A stretch of 45,366 bases of DNA from a virus, in the IMG/VR virus record IMGVR_UViG_3300044628_000901, positions 1-45,366 of that record; one strand, written 5' to 3'. Shown piece after piece: positions 8,795 to 17,831 of the stretch. The position numbers were made by a program, and so were the translations under genes. Under the pieces are notes generated by a model. The model saw only the letters and a list, made by a program, of their open reading frames with translations, searched no databases and was not told the origin of the DNA. Every line of letters starts with the position of its first letter. The stretch's first letter is position 1.

Positions 8795-10657
8795 ATGAGC
8801 GAACGCGCACCACGGAGGTACACGGACGGAACTGTCACCTTTGAGGGTGGCATTGACGCTGGCGTGATGCCGTCTGAGGTGGACAAGAATCAGGTAGCGT
8901 TTGCGGTCAATGCCAACTTCCGACAGGGGTTTGTCTCATGCCGCCCCGGCTTCGTTCAAAAAGATTACGACCTGTGCGTCACCATCACGGCTGACAACGA
9001 TCAGATTACCGCTGACCAGACGAACGTCACCGCTGATGGCTGGTCGGAGGACTGCTATGGACCTCAGTCGCTAACCGGCACGTTCCAGTGTGCGCTGCCC
9101 TACATTGCCGACGATGGACGCACGTTCATACTGATGCTGATCAGTGGTAAAGTGTGGCTTTACAACTGCCTTCAGAACAATGCTCAGAGCCTCACAACTT
9201 CTCCTGACCTAGAGAATCCTTCCAACCTGCTAGATGGCTGGATGGTTCAAGCTGAGAACTTTGTTGTCATTCAGGATGGGTTTAGCAGGCCACTGATCTT
9301 TAACGGGACAAGTCTACGTCGAGCGAGCGACGACGAAATCAAGACCGGCAAGGTTATGGCCTACGTCAATGGCCGTATCTGGTACGCTCTTCCAGATGGG
9401 TTTTCATTCCGCGCTACCGACATCGTTTATGGGGATGGAACGCGAGCAAGTGTTCTCAAGGAAACCGAGAACACCTTCCTCAATGAAGGCGGAGACTTTG
9501 CGGTTCCGTCGGATTCAGGGGGTATCACAGCGATGGCTGTCCCAGGCGATCCTGACACCTCGCTCGGCCAAGGTCCGCTTCTAGTCTTCACGCCTCGATA
9601 CGTCTTCTCGGTTCAAGCGCCTGTTGATCGTGATGTTTGGAAGAACCTGAACTATCCGATTCAAGCCATCAGCTTGCTTACGAGCGGTGCGCTTGGTTCT
9701 CGGTCGGCCATCACCATCAATGGCGATGTCTTCTACCGCGCTGTCGATGGCGTCCGCTCGTTCATCATTGCTCGACGCTCGTTCACCGACTGGGGCAACA
9801 CCCCGATCAGCAGTGAGATGCTGAATGTCATCGAGAACGATCAAACGAATCTCTTGTGGGCCAGTTCTGCGGTTGTGTTCGACAATCGCCTCCTGATGAC
9901 CTGCCAGCCTCGGTACAATGCCGAGGGTGTCATTCACAAGGCGTTGGCTGTCTTGGACTTCGACCTGATTACGTCGATGCGGAAAAAGTTTCCGCCTGCG
10001 TGGTCGGGAATCTGGACCGGACTTGATGTGCTTCAGATCGTCAAGACTGAGAACGCTTATGGCGATCAGTGCTTCTGCATCGCTCGCGGATCGGATGACT
10101 CGATTCAAATCTGGGAAGTCACCAAGGCGGACAAGTTCGATAACAATATCCCGGATGGCAAGAAGGAGATTGAGTGGCAGGTGCAGACTCGCGCCTACAA
10201 CTTCGAAGTTCCGTTTGGATTGAAGCGACTGGATTCGGGCGACTTGTTCATCGACTCGCTTGAGGGTGATGTCTCCTTCAGCGTCACCTATCGGCCTGAT
10301 CAGTATCCTGGCTGGATTGAGTGGACTGACTTTTCTGAGTGCGCGACGACGACGCAGTGTTTGGATCTTTGCCCGATTCAAAACTTCAAGCCGCAGTATC
10401 GTCCGAAGATGCGTTTCCCGACGCCTTCAGATGCTCCGTGCAACGAGACGATCAGCACTCCGGCTCGGAATCTTTACGAGGTTCAGGTTGCGATGAACAT
10501 CATCGGATACTGCCGCATCAAGAGTCTTCGAGTTCACGCTTACGATATTCAGGAGCCGAGTGTTGGGGATTGCCGGACGGTGTTCCCTGCATGCACACCG
10601 ATCAGTGCGTGCGATATCAACCCGCTGACTTACACGTCGGAATCTGTCAACCCATAG
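8795..10657 (+). CDS. Tail hub/stabilisation-like protein (beta-propeller type), putative
   Basis: A 620-residue beta-rich protein with no signal peptide. It begins with a GGIDAGVMPSEVDKNQVAFA stretch, a pattern seen at the start of phage tail proteins with WD-like repeats, and later has strand-turn units (VYGDGTRASVL, TINGDVFYRAVDGVRSF, VVFDNRLLMTCQPRY). A Cys-rich C-terminal part (ECATTTQCLDLCPIQ, CRTVFPACTPISACD) could form disulphides in the particle. Residues 63-85 hold a small repeat, TITADND-QITADQT-NVTADG, that also occurs in the protein at 39792. Position between a fibre gene and a collar-type protein supports a tail role. The exact tail role is inferred. Confidence 0.6.
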   Translation: MSERAPRRYTDGTVTFEGGIDAGVMPSEVDKNQVAFAVNANFRQGFVSCRPGFVQKDYDLCVTITADNDQITADQTNVTADGWSEDCYGPQSLTGTFQCALPYIADDGRTFILMLISGKVWLYNCLQNNAQSLTTSPDLENPSNLLDGWMVQAENFVVIQDGFSRPLIFNGTSLRRASDDEIKTGKVMAYVNGRIWYALPDGFSFRATDIVYGDGTRASVLKETENTFLNEGGDFAVPSDSGGITAMAVPGDPDTSLGQGPLLVFTPRYVFSVQAPVDRDVWKNLNYPIQAISLLTSGALGSRSAITINGDVFYRAVDGVRSFIIARRSFTDWGNTPISSEMLNVIENDQTNLLWASSAVVFDNRLLMTCQPRYNAEGVIHKALAVLDFDLITSMRKKFPPAWSGIWTGLDVLQIVKTENAYGDQCFCIARGSDDSIQIWEVTKADKFDNNIPDGKKEIEWQVQTRAYNFEVPFGLKRLDSGDLFIDSLEGDVSFSVTYRPDQYPGWIEWTDFSECATTTQCLDLCPIQNFKPQYRPKMRFPTPSDAPCNETISTPARNLYEVQVAMNIIGYCRIKSLRVHAYDIQEPSVGDCRTVFPACTPISACDINPLTYTSESVNP

Positions 10658-10664
10658 AAACAGA

Positions 10665-11387
10665 ATGCCAAACCTTACGCTCATCACGCTGACGCCCCCG
10701 AGTTTGCCCATCGGGTACTGCCCGTCCAATTACCAGCAGTTGGCCAACGATGTCATCAGCGGCACCCAGGCGACGTTCAACAGTTCGATTGGAAACTCGT
10801 TCTTCAACTTCGGTGCATCTGTTCCGGCGCTAAACAATCAGGTTTACCCGTGGTTGGATAACAACGGCAACTGGTGGGTTTTTCAGGGAGGTTATTGGGC
10901 GAGACAAAACCCTGTTGCCGCCGGTGGAAGCGAGCGTCGCATCTTCGTGGGAACAAGTGCTGATGTCCTTTCATACGACGGCGGTGACGGAACCGTTTAT
11001 TCCGGCAATCCTTACGCCGGTTCGATGTGGGAAATTGACACAGCTTTCGAAGCTCGATTCCCGGTTGGAGTTGGCACGTTCGCGGCGAGTGGAGTTGTTA
11101 GCGTCAATGGAACAACCACATCGACCGCTGTTGCCGGTGAGGACAAGCACACGCTTGTCACCTCCGAGATGCCGTCGCATACGCATCAGATTCTCGACCA
11201 GTACATCAACCTCGCCCAGCGCGGATCGGCTGATACGAGTTTGTTCAGCGCAACGAACCGTACAGAAGGTGTCGCCAACTTGTTGCCGACCACTTCGTCC
11301 GGCGGCGATGCGGCCCACAACAATCTTCCGCCGTTCTACGGTGTTTACTTCATCAAGCGAACTGGCCGAGTCTACTACACCAAATGA
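10665..11387 (+). CDS. Tail collar / microcystin-dependent-protein-like receptor-binding domain protein
   Basis: A 240-residue protein. The C-terminal half carries the tail-collar pattern: GEDKHTLVTSEMPSHTHQI, a His-x-His site, a variable loop, then GGDAAHNNLPPFYGVYFIKR. In this family the His residues bind metal in a trimeric fibre tip. The N-terminal half is Trp/Asn-rich (YPWLDNNGNWWVFQGGYWARQN) and probably attaches to the tail. It overlaps the next gene by ATGA. No SD is seen before the ATG (context ACAGAATG). Likely a short tail fibre or adhesin. Confidence 0.75.
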   Translation: MPNLTLITLTPPSLPIGYCPSNYQQLANDVISGTQATFNSSIGNSFFNFGASVPALNNQVYPWLDNNGNWWVFQGGYWARQNPVAAGGSERRIFVGTSADVLSYDGGDGTVYSGNPYAGSMWEIDTAFEARFPVGVGTFAASGVVSVNGTTTSTAVAGEDKHTLVTSEMPSHTHQILDQYINLAQRGSADTSLFSATNRTEGVANLLPTTSSGGDAAHNNLPPFYGVYFIKRTGRVYYTK

Positions 11388-12355
11388 AGCTGATCGTCCA
11401 AGATATCAGGTCAACGATTGCTCGGGCTATCGGCGTTTGCGTCGATGACGCTCGCGTTTACGAGTACATCAATCAGGCGTGCCGACGACTGCTTCACAAG
11501 GGTTTGTGGGCTGGCGCGTACGGACGCTTCACGATTCACACGGTCGGAGGCTGCATCACTTGGCCGCGTCAGATCGAGACGATTGAAGCTGTTGCCGATT
11601 GCTGCGGGGTTGGAACGGTTCGCAATCAATGGTTCGAGTTTCAGGAAACCGGATACGGACTTCTCAATGGAAACCAAGTGTGCGTCGGCAAGCAGCTTAT
11701 TGACCGTGGCACTGTGGTTTCTTACCGCGACATGTCTGGCGGTACTAACAGTTATCTTCGAGTCTACCCTGGCGACGCTTCGGATGTTGGCAAAACCATC
11801 ACGCTGCAAGGTGTTGATCAAAACGGTCAATGGATTCGAACGCAATCCGGAGGCGTCTGGATCGACGGTGAAAAGCTAACGCTTGCTTTGCCGTACACTC
11901 AATCGACCAAGAAGTTCACCACTCTGACCGGCGTCATCCGCGAAGCCACGAACACGGCAAGCCGTTTGTACGAGTACGATGCGACGACGCTGCTAGAGTT
12001 GGATCTGGCAGTTTACGACCCTGATGAAACTCTGCCGCAGTATCGTCGCAGTTACCTCGCTGATCGCTGCAACAACGAGGATGACAAGCCGGTAACGGTG
12101 ATGGCGAAGATGCGCCACATCAACGCGACGAGCGTCAATGACTACCTCATTCCCCCGTGTCCCGACGCCATCAAGCTGATGGTCATGGCGATTCGCAAGG
12201 AGGAGAACGATTTGATTCAGGAAGCAGTGGCCTACGAAGCCAAAGCTGTTCAAGCTGTGCAGGAGCAGACGATGCAGTATTTGGGCGACGCTGTGGCAAC
12301 CATCCGAATGGTCGGAGTCGGGTTGAATGGCGGAGGGTTTTCTCAATGGTTCTGA
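11384..12355 (+). CDS. Putative head-tail connector / tail adaptor protein
   Basis: A 323-residue protein of mixed helix and strand. It opens with LIVQDIRSTIARAIGV and INQACRRLLHKGLWAG, an arrangement in which an N-terminal helical pair follows tail genes in podovirus-like phages. A long beta-rich middle follows (SYLRVYPGDASDVGKTITLQG) and a helical C-terminus (AIRKEENDLIQEAVAYEAKA). It sits between a collar-type protein and the ejection proteins. I do not recognise a named family with certainty, and a gatekeeper or adaptor role is inferred from order and length. Confidence 0.5.
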   Translation: MKLIVQDIRSTIARAIGVCVDDARVYEYINQACRRLLHKGLWAGAYGRFTIHTVGGCITWPRQIETIEAVADCCGVGTVRNQWFEFQETGYGLLNGNQVCVGKQLIDRGTVVSYRDMSGGTNSYLRVYPGDASDVGKTITLQGVDQNGQWIRTQSGGVWIDGEKLTLALPYTQSTKKFTTLTGVIREATNTASRLYEYDATTLLELDLAVYDPDETLPQYRRSYLADRCNNEDDKPVTVMAKMRHINATSVNDYLIPPCPDAIKLMVMAIRKEENDLIQEAVAYEAKAVQAVQEQTMQYLGDAVATIRMVGVGLNGGGFSQWF

Positions 12356-12371
12356 ACCTAAAGGATAATTT

Positions 12372-13241
12372 ATGATCGACCCGGGAACGGCAATTTTGGG
12401 CGGAGCGGCAATCTCCGGCGTTGGGAGCTTGCTCGGTGGGCTTTTCGGCGGACGTAAGCCGAAGGTTCCTGAGCTGAAGCCGATTGATTTTGCGCGTGAG
12501 CAGCAACAGGCAATTCAGCAGAACATTGCTTCGCTTGAACCTGCCACCCAACTTGCTCAGCGGACGACAGCAGCCGAACAGTCATTGCTTGAAACTCAGC
12601 TTCGACGTGCGATTCCTGGCTATGACCAGATCGTTCAGCAGGCTGGTCAGAATATCGGCGCAGCGTTGCGCGGTGAGCTTTCGCCCGAGGTTTCCGCTCA
12701 GGTTCAACGCTCGACTGCTGGACGAGCTTTGTCTGGAGGATTCGGTGCTGGCTCTGGATTTGGTCGTTCGCTTACTGCGCGCGACTTGGGTCTGACATCA
12801 ATGCAGATTCAGAATCAGGGTCTTGCTCAGGCTCAGAACTTTATCCAGCAGCAGCGAGCATTTGGAATGGCCCAACCGTTCTCAGTGAGCAGCATGTTCA
12901 TCACACCCGCTCAACGGATCGGCGCGATTCAAGAACAGCAGGCTAGAATGTACGGGCGTGATTTGACTGCTGCTCAGGTTGCTGCTGCTCCGTCGCCGAT
13001 GCAGCAGGCGGCACAGACTGCGCTTACCAACTTTGGCGGTGTTGCCGGTGGCGCGCTGTCGCAGTACGGAATGTATCAGGGGTTGATGGCTGGCCAACGT
13101 GGGCCGTCACCATCGTACAATCCTCAGAACGATCCTGAGATTTATCCGAATCTCTATGCGCCGACTCCAACGAGGTCGGATATCACACCGCTTTCTACGA
13201 GCCTATTCCCGGAGTACGGCTCTTCAAACTACGGACGCTAA
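12372..13241 (+). CDS. Internal virion (DNA ejection) protein with an N-terminal glycine-rich hydrophobic segment
   Basis: A 289-residue protein that starts with a hydrophobic Gly-rich stretch (GTAILGGAAISGVGSLLGGL, residues 5-24) able to insert in a membrane, followed by long Gln/Ala-rich helices (FAREQQQAIQQNIASLEPA, MQIQNQGLAQAQNFIQQQRA) and a Pro-rich tail. This build, and its place as the first of three large helical genes after tail genes, fits ejection proteins such as T7 gp14 or P22 gp7. An AAAGGA SD lies 9-10 nt before the ATG. It probably leaves the head with the DNA and helps form a channel in the cell envelope. Confidence 0.65.
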   Translation: MIDPGTAILGGAAISGVGSLLGGLFGGRKPKVPELKPIDFAREQQQAIQQNIASLEPATQLAQRTTAAEQSLLETQLRRAIPGYDQIVQQAGQNIGAALRGELSPEVSAQVQRSTAGRALSGGFGAGSGFGRSLTARDLGLTSMQIQNQGLAQAQNFIQQQRAFGMAQPFSVSSMFITPAQRIGAIQEQQARMYGRDLTAAQVAAAPSPMQQAAQTALTNFGGVAGGALSQYGMYQGLMAGQRGPSPSYNPQNDPEIYPNLYAPTPTRSDITPLSTSLFPEYGSSNYGR

Positions 13242-13245
13242 TCTT

Positions 13246-14589
13246 ATGGCCGACCAATCTCTTCAAGCATTTCAGCTAGGTGCAAACCTGTTCGACCGCG
13301 CACAGACGCAGGCGCGGATGATGGAGCAGTTTCAGATTCAGACGGCTGATCAGATCATGCGCCAGCGTCAGGCGGATCTTCAGAATAAGATTCAGTCGAA
13401 GGCGTATGCCGATGCGCTGGCAGAGTCGGAGGCGCAGAATCTGGAATACGACGCTTTTCAGAACTTCAATCAGCAAGTTTCAGACTTTTTGAACAGCACG
13501 ACAGAGGGTGCTGCAATGCCTGCGCTTCCTCGGTTTAAATCAAAGCAGTTCAATCAGGAGGCTACTCGACTCATCAACGGCCTTGAGCCGTATTCTGCTC
13601 GCGCAGAGCTGTTGAAGAAGCAGGCAAAACTTGCCGCTTTTACTGATCAGCTTGAGGGAAAACGAATTGATGACGCTCGAAAATATGGTGCATTAACGCG
13701 AACCGCTGACGGAAAGTACGTCATTGATGATGCGTTAATTGCTAAAAAGCGCACAGAAGAAGAGCAGCTCGGAAAGGCTGCTAAAATTTCTTCGGTTGCA
13801 GGTCTTGCAAGTGAAGATTCGATTAGGGCGCTTGGACTTGCTCCTGAAATTGAACTTCAAGCAATTCAGACAATGCGCGCAAAACAAGCGCAAAAGTCCC
13901 CCTTGACAGCTGCACTTGCTGATTGGCAGCAATCTGCTGAAGACCAAAAGGACGCCAAGTTTCAGGTTCTTAAAGCTGCGGCGGCTAAGAGTGGTCAGGA
14001 CATTATCGTCGGCCCTTCTGGAGAATTTGAGTTCAAGAAGGCGCTTCCGCAGCAACTTCAGACCCAGTTGTTCAATGGAATCAAATCGGCCAATGCCGCG
14101 ATTGAATTAATAGACAGCATAAATGATTCAGAACTTAAGAACGCATTTAATGTCAAAGGTGCTGCTAGAAGTTTGGGGCAAAAAATACCGCTGGTTCCAA
14201 AATTTGGAGGCGGATTAAACCAATCCCAATTAGACGTAAATCAAAAATTTGGCATACTAACTGGATTGTCTGCAAGAGGATTGCTTTCTGAAACCGGACG
14301 ACTTACGGAAGGTGATGCAAAAAGAGCAGAACGATTGCTTTCTTATGGTTTTGCAACATCTAGCCCAGAGCAGGTAAGGAAAAGTTTGAATGGGCTAAAA
14401 TCGCTTTTCCAAGAGGCTAAAGATAGGATGAAATCTCCGTTTGAGGGAATCATTGGCGAACAGGAGATTTTGAAAATTGAAGGTCAGCCTAAACCCGCAG
14501 CGCCTAAAAATCCAAAGCGTGTTAGGCAGGGCGGTAAAATCTATCAGCTAGACGAATCAACCAACACTTACGTTGAGGTTGCTCAATAA
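13246..14589 (+). CDS. Internal virion protein, helical (second ejection protein candidate)
   Basis: A 447-residue protein, almost wholly helical and rich in Gln, Ala and Lys (RMMEQFQIQTADQIMRQRQA, DALAESEAQNLEYDAFQ). The start at 13246 follows the previous stop by 4 bp; the longer ORF from 13099 overlaps the upstream gene by about 140 bp and is rejected. A conserved-looking patch is GLSARGLLSETGRLTEGDAK, seen in other phage internal proteins. The C-terminus is basic and Pro-rich. From about 13.6 kb the DNA becomes visibly richer in A/T than the tail genes before it, which may point to a different origin for this gene and the next. Confidence 0.6.
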   Translation: MADQSLQAFQLGANLFDRAQTQARMMEQFQIQTADQIMRQRQADLQNKIQSKAYADALAESEAQNLEYDAFQNFNQQVSDFLNSTTEGAAMPALPRFKSKQFNQEATRLINGLEPYSARAELLKKQAKLAAFTDQLEGKRIDDARKYGALTRTADGKYVIDDALIAKKRTEEEQLGKAAKISSVAGLASEDSIRALGLAPEIELQAIQTMRAKQAQKSPLTAALADWQQSAEDQKDAKFQVLKAAAAKSGQDIIVGPSGEFEFKKALPQQLQTQLFNGIKSANAAIELIDSINDSELKNAFNVKGAARSLGQKIPLVPKFGGGLNQSQLDVNQKFGILTGLSARGLLSETGRLTEGDAKRAERLLSYGFATSSPEQVRKSLNGLKSLFQEAKDRMKSPFEGIIGEQEILKIEGQPKPAAPKNPKRVRQGGKIYQLDESTNTYVEVAQ

Positions 14590-14591
14590 TT

Positions 14592-17330
14592 ATGCCATTC
14601 GATCCGAATCAACCTTTTGAGGTGCTTGACGAGGCTTCTGCAAAGCCAGTCCAAGCTGTTGAAACTGTTGCCGCTGTTGGCTCAACCGCTCAACTTGCTA
14701 AAGCTGTAAATCAATCGGCAACCATTGGCGAGATGCGCCGCCGTGAAGAGCAGGGCCTTGTTTCCGCACTAACACCCGAACAGGTTAAGCAGGCCACCAT
14801 GAGCGATGCTGCTCGCATGGGTCAGGTGATGCAGGAGGAAGAGGCTCGGCTTGCTGCGGCGGGTGCGCCGTCGATGTTTGACGAAACGGTTCCAGAAGGT
14901 GCAGCATCAATAGCCCTTGGTTTTGCCGCTCCAGAAATGGCTGCTGCTAGATTCCCGGCTCTTGCTCGCGCAGCAATGGCTGGAAAACTGCTCCAAAGAA
15001 CTGGCGGTCAAGCTACTCTTGGTGGAATTAGCGGTGCAGGTGCTTCAATCCCAAAAGCCGCAGAACTTGCAACTGAAGGCAAGCCAGCGGAAGCGGTTGG
15101 CGAAGTTGCTAAACAAACCGCAATCGGAGGTGTCCTTGGCCCTGTTATTGGAGAGCCGCTTCGGGTTGGCATGGCAGGATTAAAGGCTCTTGGTGGTAAA
15201 CTTGGGTTGATCAACGAGACTGTTGCGAATCTTTTTCGACCCGTTGATTTGACTCCAGATCAACTCAAAACATTGAGGTCTGTTCAGACCATTGAAAGCG
15301 CAAGTGGCCAACAGGTTCCAATCTCGCTTGCTGAGGCGATAAATTCTAAATCGATTTCTAGGAAAATGGCGCTTGAGGGTGCAGAGCCTGACCCTGAAGC
15401 GATGACGCAGATTTACGAACTTGCGTTGCATCGAGCCGCTAACACGCCGAGAGGAAACCGTACCCCCCAAGAAATTAGCAGGCAGGTTTTTGATGTTCTT
15501 GATCCGCAGCGTCAGGGGCTTGGTAAGCAAGCGGAAATGGCTGTGAACGACTTTGCCTCAAGAGCCGCAAACTCCGTGAACAACGCTGAACAACGTGTGC
15601 TTCAGGTTGGAAAGTCATTTTTTGCGCCAGGAAGAAGCGTTGCTTCAATTGGAAACGATCTTAAAGACCTCGCTGAAAACTCCCTTGAGTCGGCTAGGAC
15701 ATCTTGGAATGCGGCATACACCAAGGCAAAATCGCTTCCAGAATACTCTCAAACTGCCGTTGATCTTCAGCCGCTGATTGATTACGCCAACTCGGCAGGA
15801 TTAAATCTCGCAAAAACCACCGGAGGAAATATTTCGGTAATTGCCGCGCCTGCTGGCCAACGTGCAGCACTTGCAGCGGTCGAAGATCTTGTCAGCACCG
15901 CAACGCTTGAAGAAGCTAGAAATCTTGCTTCCAACCTTTCTCGACAGATTCGGCAATCCGGCGTTTTGCCGGGGGTTGATGTCAGGACAAAAGCTCAGCT
16001 TGCTGAGATTGCTGCCAATCAGATCAATCAGGCTGTCTCGCAAACGCCAGCTCTCCAGCAAGCGCTTGGTGCTGCAAACCAAAACTACGCCCAAAATATC
16101 ACACGTTTCAGGGGAAACCTTAGCGAGGGTATTCTAAAGGAGATTGGAGAAGGCGGAGGACTGTCTGGAGAGGCGATTATCTCGCGTCTAACCGGATCAA
16201 ATGCCGAGACTAATCTTGGTATGTTGACGGATCTTCTTGGTTCATCAAACGCACAAAAAGGGTTGGACCTTGTTAAAGAGGCGATTGTAAGCACCGCGTC
16301 TCAAGCTGGAAGAAAAGGCGCTGGAATCAATGTCGGAGAAATGTTCAGCAAGATTAACGGGTTGCCGGAGCCGGTTAGAAACAAGCTGTTTCCAAACTAT
16401 GCAAACCTGAGAAGCGCGTTCATTTCTGAATCGCGTTTGGGTGATATCAGAAATGCAGTTAAATCTCCAGAAGCGTATCTTTCTTCTGTTAATGCTGATC
16501 CTAGATTTGTTGAGCAGATGCTTGGCACGACCGATAAAAACGCTCTTCAGCAGCTTGCTAAACGGGCTGTTCAGGAAGATGCGTCGGTAAAGGCGGAGCT
16601 TTCAAAACTCGGTTTGGACAAACTTGTAGAGAGGAATTCGTTCGATATTTCAAAGTTTGTTTCAGATCCAAACAATCAACCAAAGATCGCAAATCTTGTT
16701 TCACGACTTTCCTCCAGAAAGCCCGATGTGCTGCGCGATGTTCAATCGCTCTTCATTGATGATCTGTTGAGTCAGTCGAAAACGGGAGATATCATCGATG
16801 GTCAAAAGCTGTTGAATTTGGTTTCTGCCGGTGTACCTGCTGGCCCTGGAACCGCAGGAAGAGTGGCCAGCCCATTCTTTGAAACTGCCAACACGCTGCT
16901 TGGAACCAACGGGCGGCAGGAGCTTGAAAAAGTTGCTCGGGCAATAGCAGAAACCCCTGTTCCAGCCAAAACTGCGTCCGATGTAAATCGTGGTCTGATC
17001 AATTACATTTTTGTCGGATATCAAGGTGGAAACATTGCTCAAGGAACTCTTCCGGCTGCGCTTTCATTTTTGTCCCGTGTGGTTACCAGCGCGCCAGCGG
17101 TAAGGTACAAGTTTGCGTCAAAATTTTTGACCAACCCAGAGCTTCGAAAAATTGCGATGACTCCGATCAAAGACATCGACGCCGGAAGGTTTGTCACCTT
17201 TTCAAATCCTCAGACACTCGATCTGTTTCGAGACGTTACGTCTCAAACTGTTAAATCCATCAGGCAAGAGTTTGGGAAAAACTCCGAAGAGTACAGACAG
17301 GCGCTTGAGGTTGAAAACGAACTGCCATGA
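14592..17330 (+). CDS. Large internal virion protein (third ejection protein candidate)
   Basis: A 912-residue protein, the longest of the genome, in the place of the large ejection protein (compare T7 gp15/gp16 or P22 gp16). A hydrophobic, Gly/Ala-rich region at about residues 95-205 (ASIALGFAAPEMAAARFP, GGVLGPVIGEPLRVGMAG) could insert in membranes. The rest is helical with repeated Ala/Gln/Asn-rich segments. No lysozyme or transglycosylase catalytic motif could be identified in it, so wall cutting during entry is not supported here. It overlaps the next gene by ATGA. A/T-rich codon use continues from the previous gene. Confidence 0.6.
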   Translation: MPFDPNQPFEVLDEASAKPVQAVETVAAVGSTAQLAKAVNQSATIGEMRRREEQGLVSALTPEQVKQATMSDAARMGQVMQEEEARLAAAGAPSMFDETVPEGAASIALGFAAPEMAAARFPALARAAMAGKLLQRTGGQATLGGISGAGASIPKAAELATEGKPAEAVGEVAKQTAIGGVLGPVIGEPLRVGMAGLKALGGKLGLINETVANLFRPVDLTPDQLKTLRSVQTIESASGQQVPISLAEAINSKSISRKMALEGAEPDPEAMTQIYELALHRAANTPRGNRTPQEISRQVFDVLDPQRQGLGKQAEMAVNDFASRAANSVNNAEQRVLQVGKSFFAPGRSVASIGNDLKDLAENSLESARTSWNAAYTKAKSLPEYSQTAVDLQPLIDYANSAGLNLAKTTGGNISVIAAPAGQRAALAAVEDLVSTATLEEARNLASNLSRQIRQSGVLPGVDVRTKAQLAEIAANQINQAVSQTPALQQALGAANQNYAQNITRFRGNLSEGILKEIGEGGGLSGEAIISRLTGSNAETNLGMLTDLLGSSNAQKGLDLVKEAIVSTASQAGRKGAGINVGEMFSKINGLPEPVRNKLFPNYANLRSAFISESRLGDIRNAVKSPEAYLSSVNADPRFVEQMLGTTDKNALQQLAKRAVQEDASVKAELSKLGLDKLVERNSFDISKFVSDPNNQPKIANLVSRLSSRKPDVLRDVQSLFIDDLLSQSKTGDIIDGQKLLNLVSAGVPAGPGTAGRVASPFFETANTLLGTNGRQELEKVARAIAETPVPAKTASDVNRGLINYIFVGYQGGNIAQGTLPAALSFLSRVVTSAPAVRYKFASKFLTNPELRKIAMTPIKDIDAGRFVTFSNPQTLDLFRDVTSQTVKSIRQEFGKNSEEYRQALEVENELP

Positions 17331-17638
17331 AAACCTCTCTCTCCAAAAAAGGTAACACCTACAAGGGTCGTAAGGTGACGCTCAACAAGCCGTTCTACAC
17401 TCCTGGCGAGCGGAAGAAGAGCGCGGTGTACGTCAAGAATCCGGCTGGCAAGGTTGTCATCGTTCGGTTCGGCGATCCGAACATGAAGATCAAACGCGAC
17501 AATCCTGAGCGTCGTAAGAACTTCCGCGCGCGGCATAACTGCGCGACGGCGAAGGACAAGACGACGCCCAAGTATTGGAGCTGCGCTGCATGGATTTTGG
17601 TGATTGCTCTGTCGGTTTTAACCTCAAACCCTATTTGA
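17327..17638 (+). CDS. Small basic conserved phage protein with an RHxC...YWSC motif
   Basis: A 103-residue basic protein. The segment VRFGDPNMKIKRDNPERRKN, followed by FRARHNC and PKYWSCAAW, is a pattern I recognise from many phage and virion-associated proteins, sometimes as the C-terminal part of larger head proteins. Its function is unknown to me. Here a hydrophobic 15-residue tail (ILVIALSVLTSNPI) follows the Trp at which such proteins usually end. This could be a membrane anchor or a frameshifted end. The ATG overlaps the upstream stop. Confidence 0.7.
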   Translation: MKTSLSKKGNTYKGRKVTLNKPFYTPGERKKSAVYVKNPAGKVVIVRFGDPNMKIKRDNPERRKNFRARHNCATAKDKTTPKYWSCAAWILVIALSVLTSNPI

Positions 17639-17642
17639 ATTT

Positions 17643-17831
17643 ATGGACAAGATGAAACTTGGCGGTGGCGGTCGTTACGAGAAGCTGGTTGGTCAGCTTG
17701 AGAAGAAGGGTGTGAGAGAGCCGAAGGCTCTTGCCGCCGCAATCGGCATGAAAAAATACGGCAAGAAGCGGTTTTTGTCTCTTGCCGCCAAAGGTCGTCG
17801 CCGTGCCGAGCGTGAGAAGGCTAACGCCTAG
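17643..17831 (+). CDS. Small basic conserved phage protein
   Basis: A 62-residue, strongly basic protein (LGGGGRYEKLVGQLEKKG, AIGMKKYGKKRFLSLAAKG). The Gly-rich start with the AAxIGxKKYGKKxF motif recurs in small phage proteins near the previous gene's family. It could bind nucleic acid or pack in the virion, but no activity is known to me. Its stop overlaps the convergent primase-helicase gene's stop by 11 bp, so the two operons meet tail to tail without room for a separate terminator. Confidence 0.65.
   Translation: MDKMKLGGGGRYEKLVGQLEKKGVREPKALAAAIGMKKYGKKRFLSLAAKGRRRAEREKANA

Noticed and set aside
9581-10381. Long minus-strand frame inside the tail protein gene
   Set aside because: 266 codons but Arg/Ile/Leu-rich low-complexity protein, fully antisense to a well-supported gene. 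It is a composition effect.
14592-17330. Lytic transglycosylase domain in the large ejection protein
   Set aside because: No ESGG/GLMQ-type catalytic segment could be found in the translated sequence.
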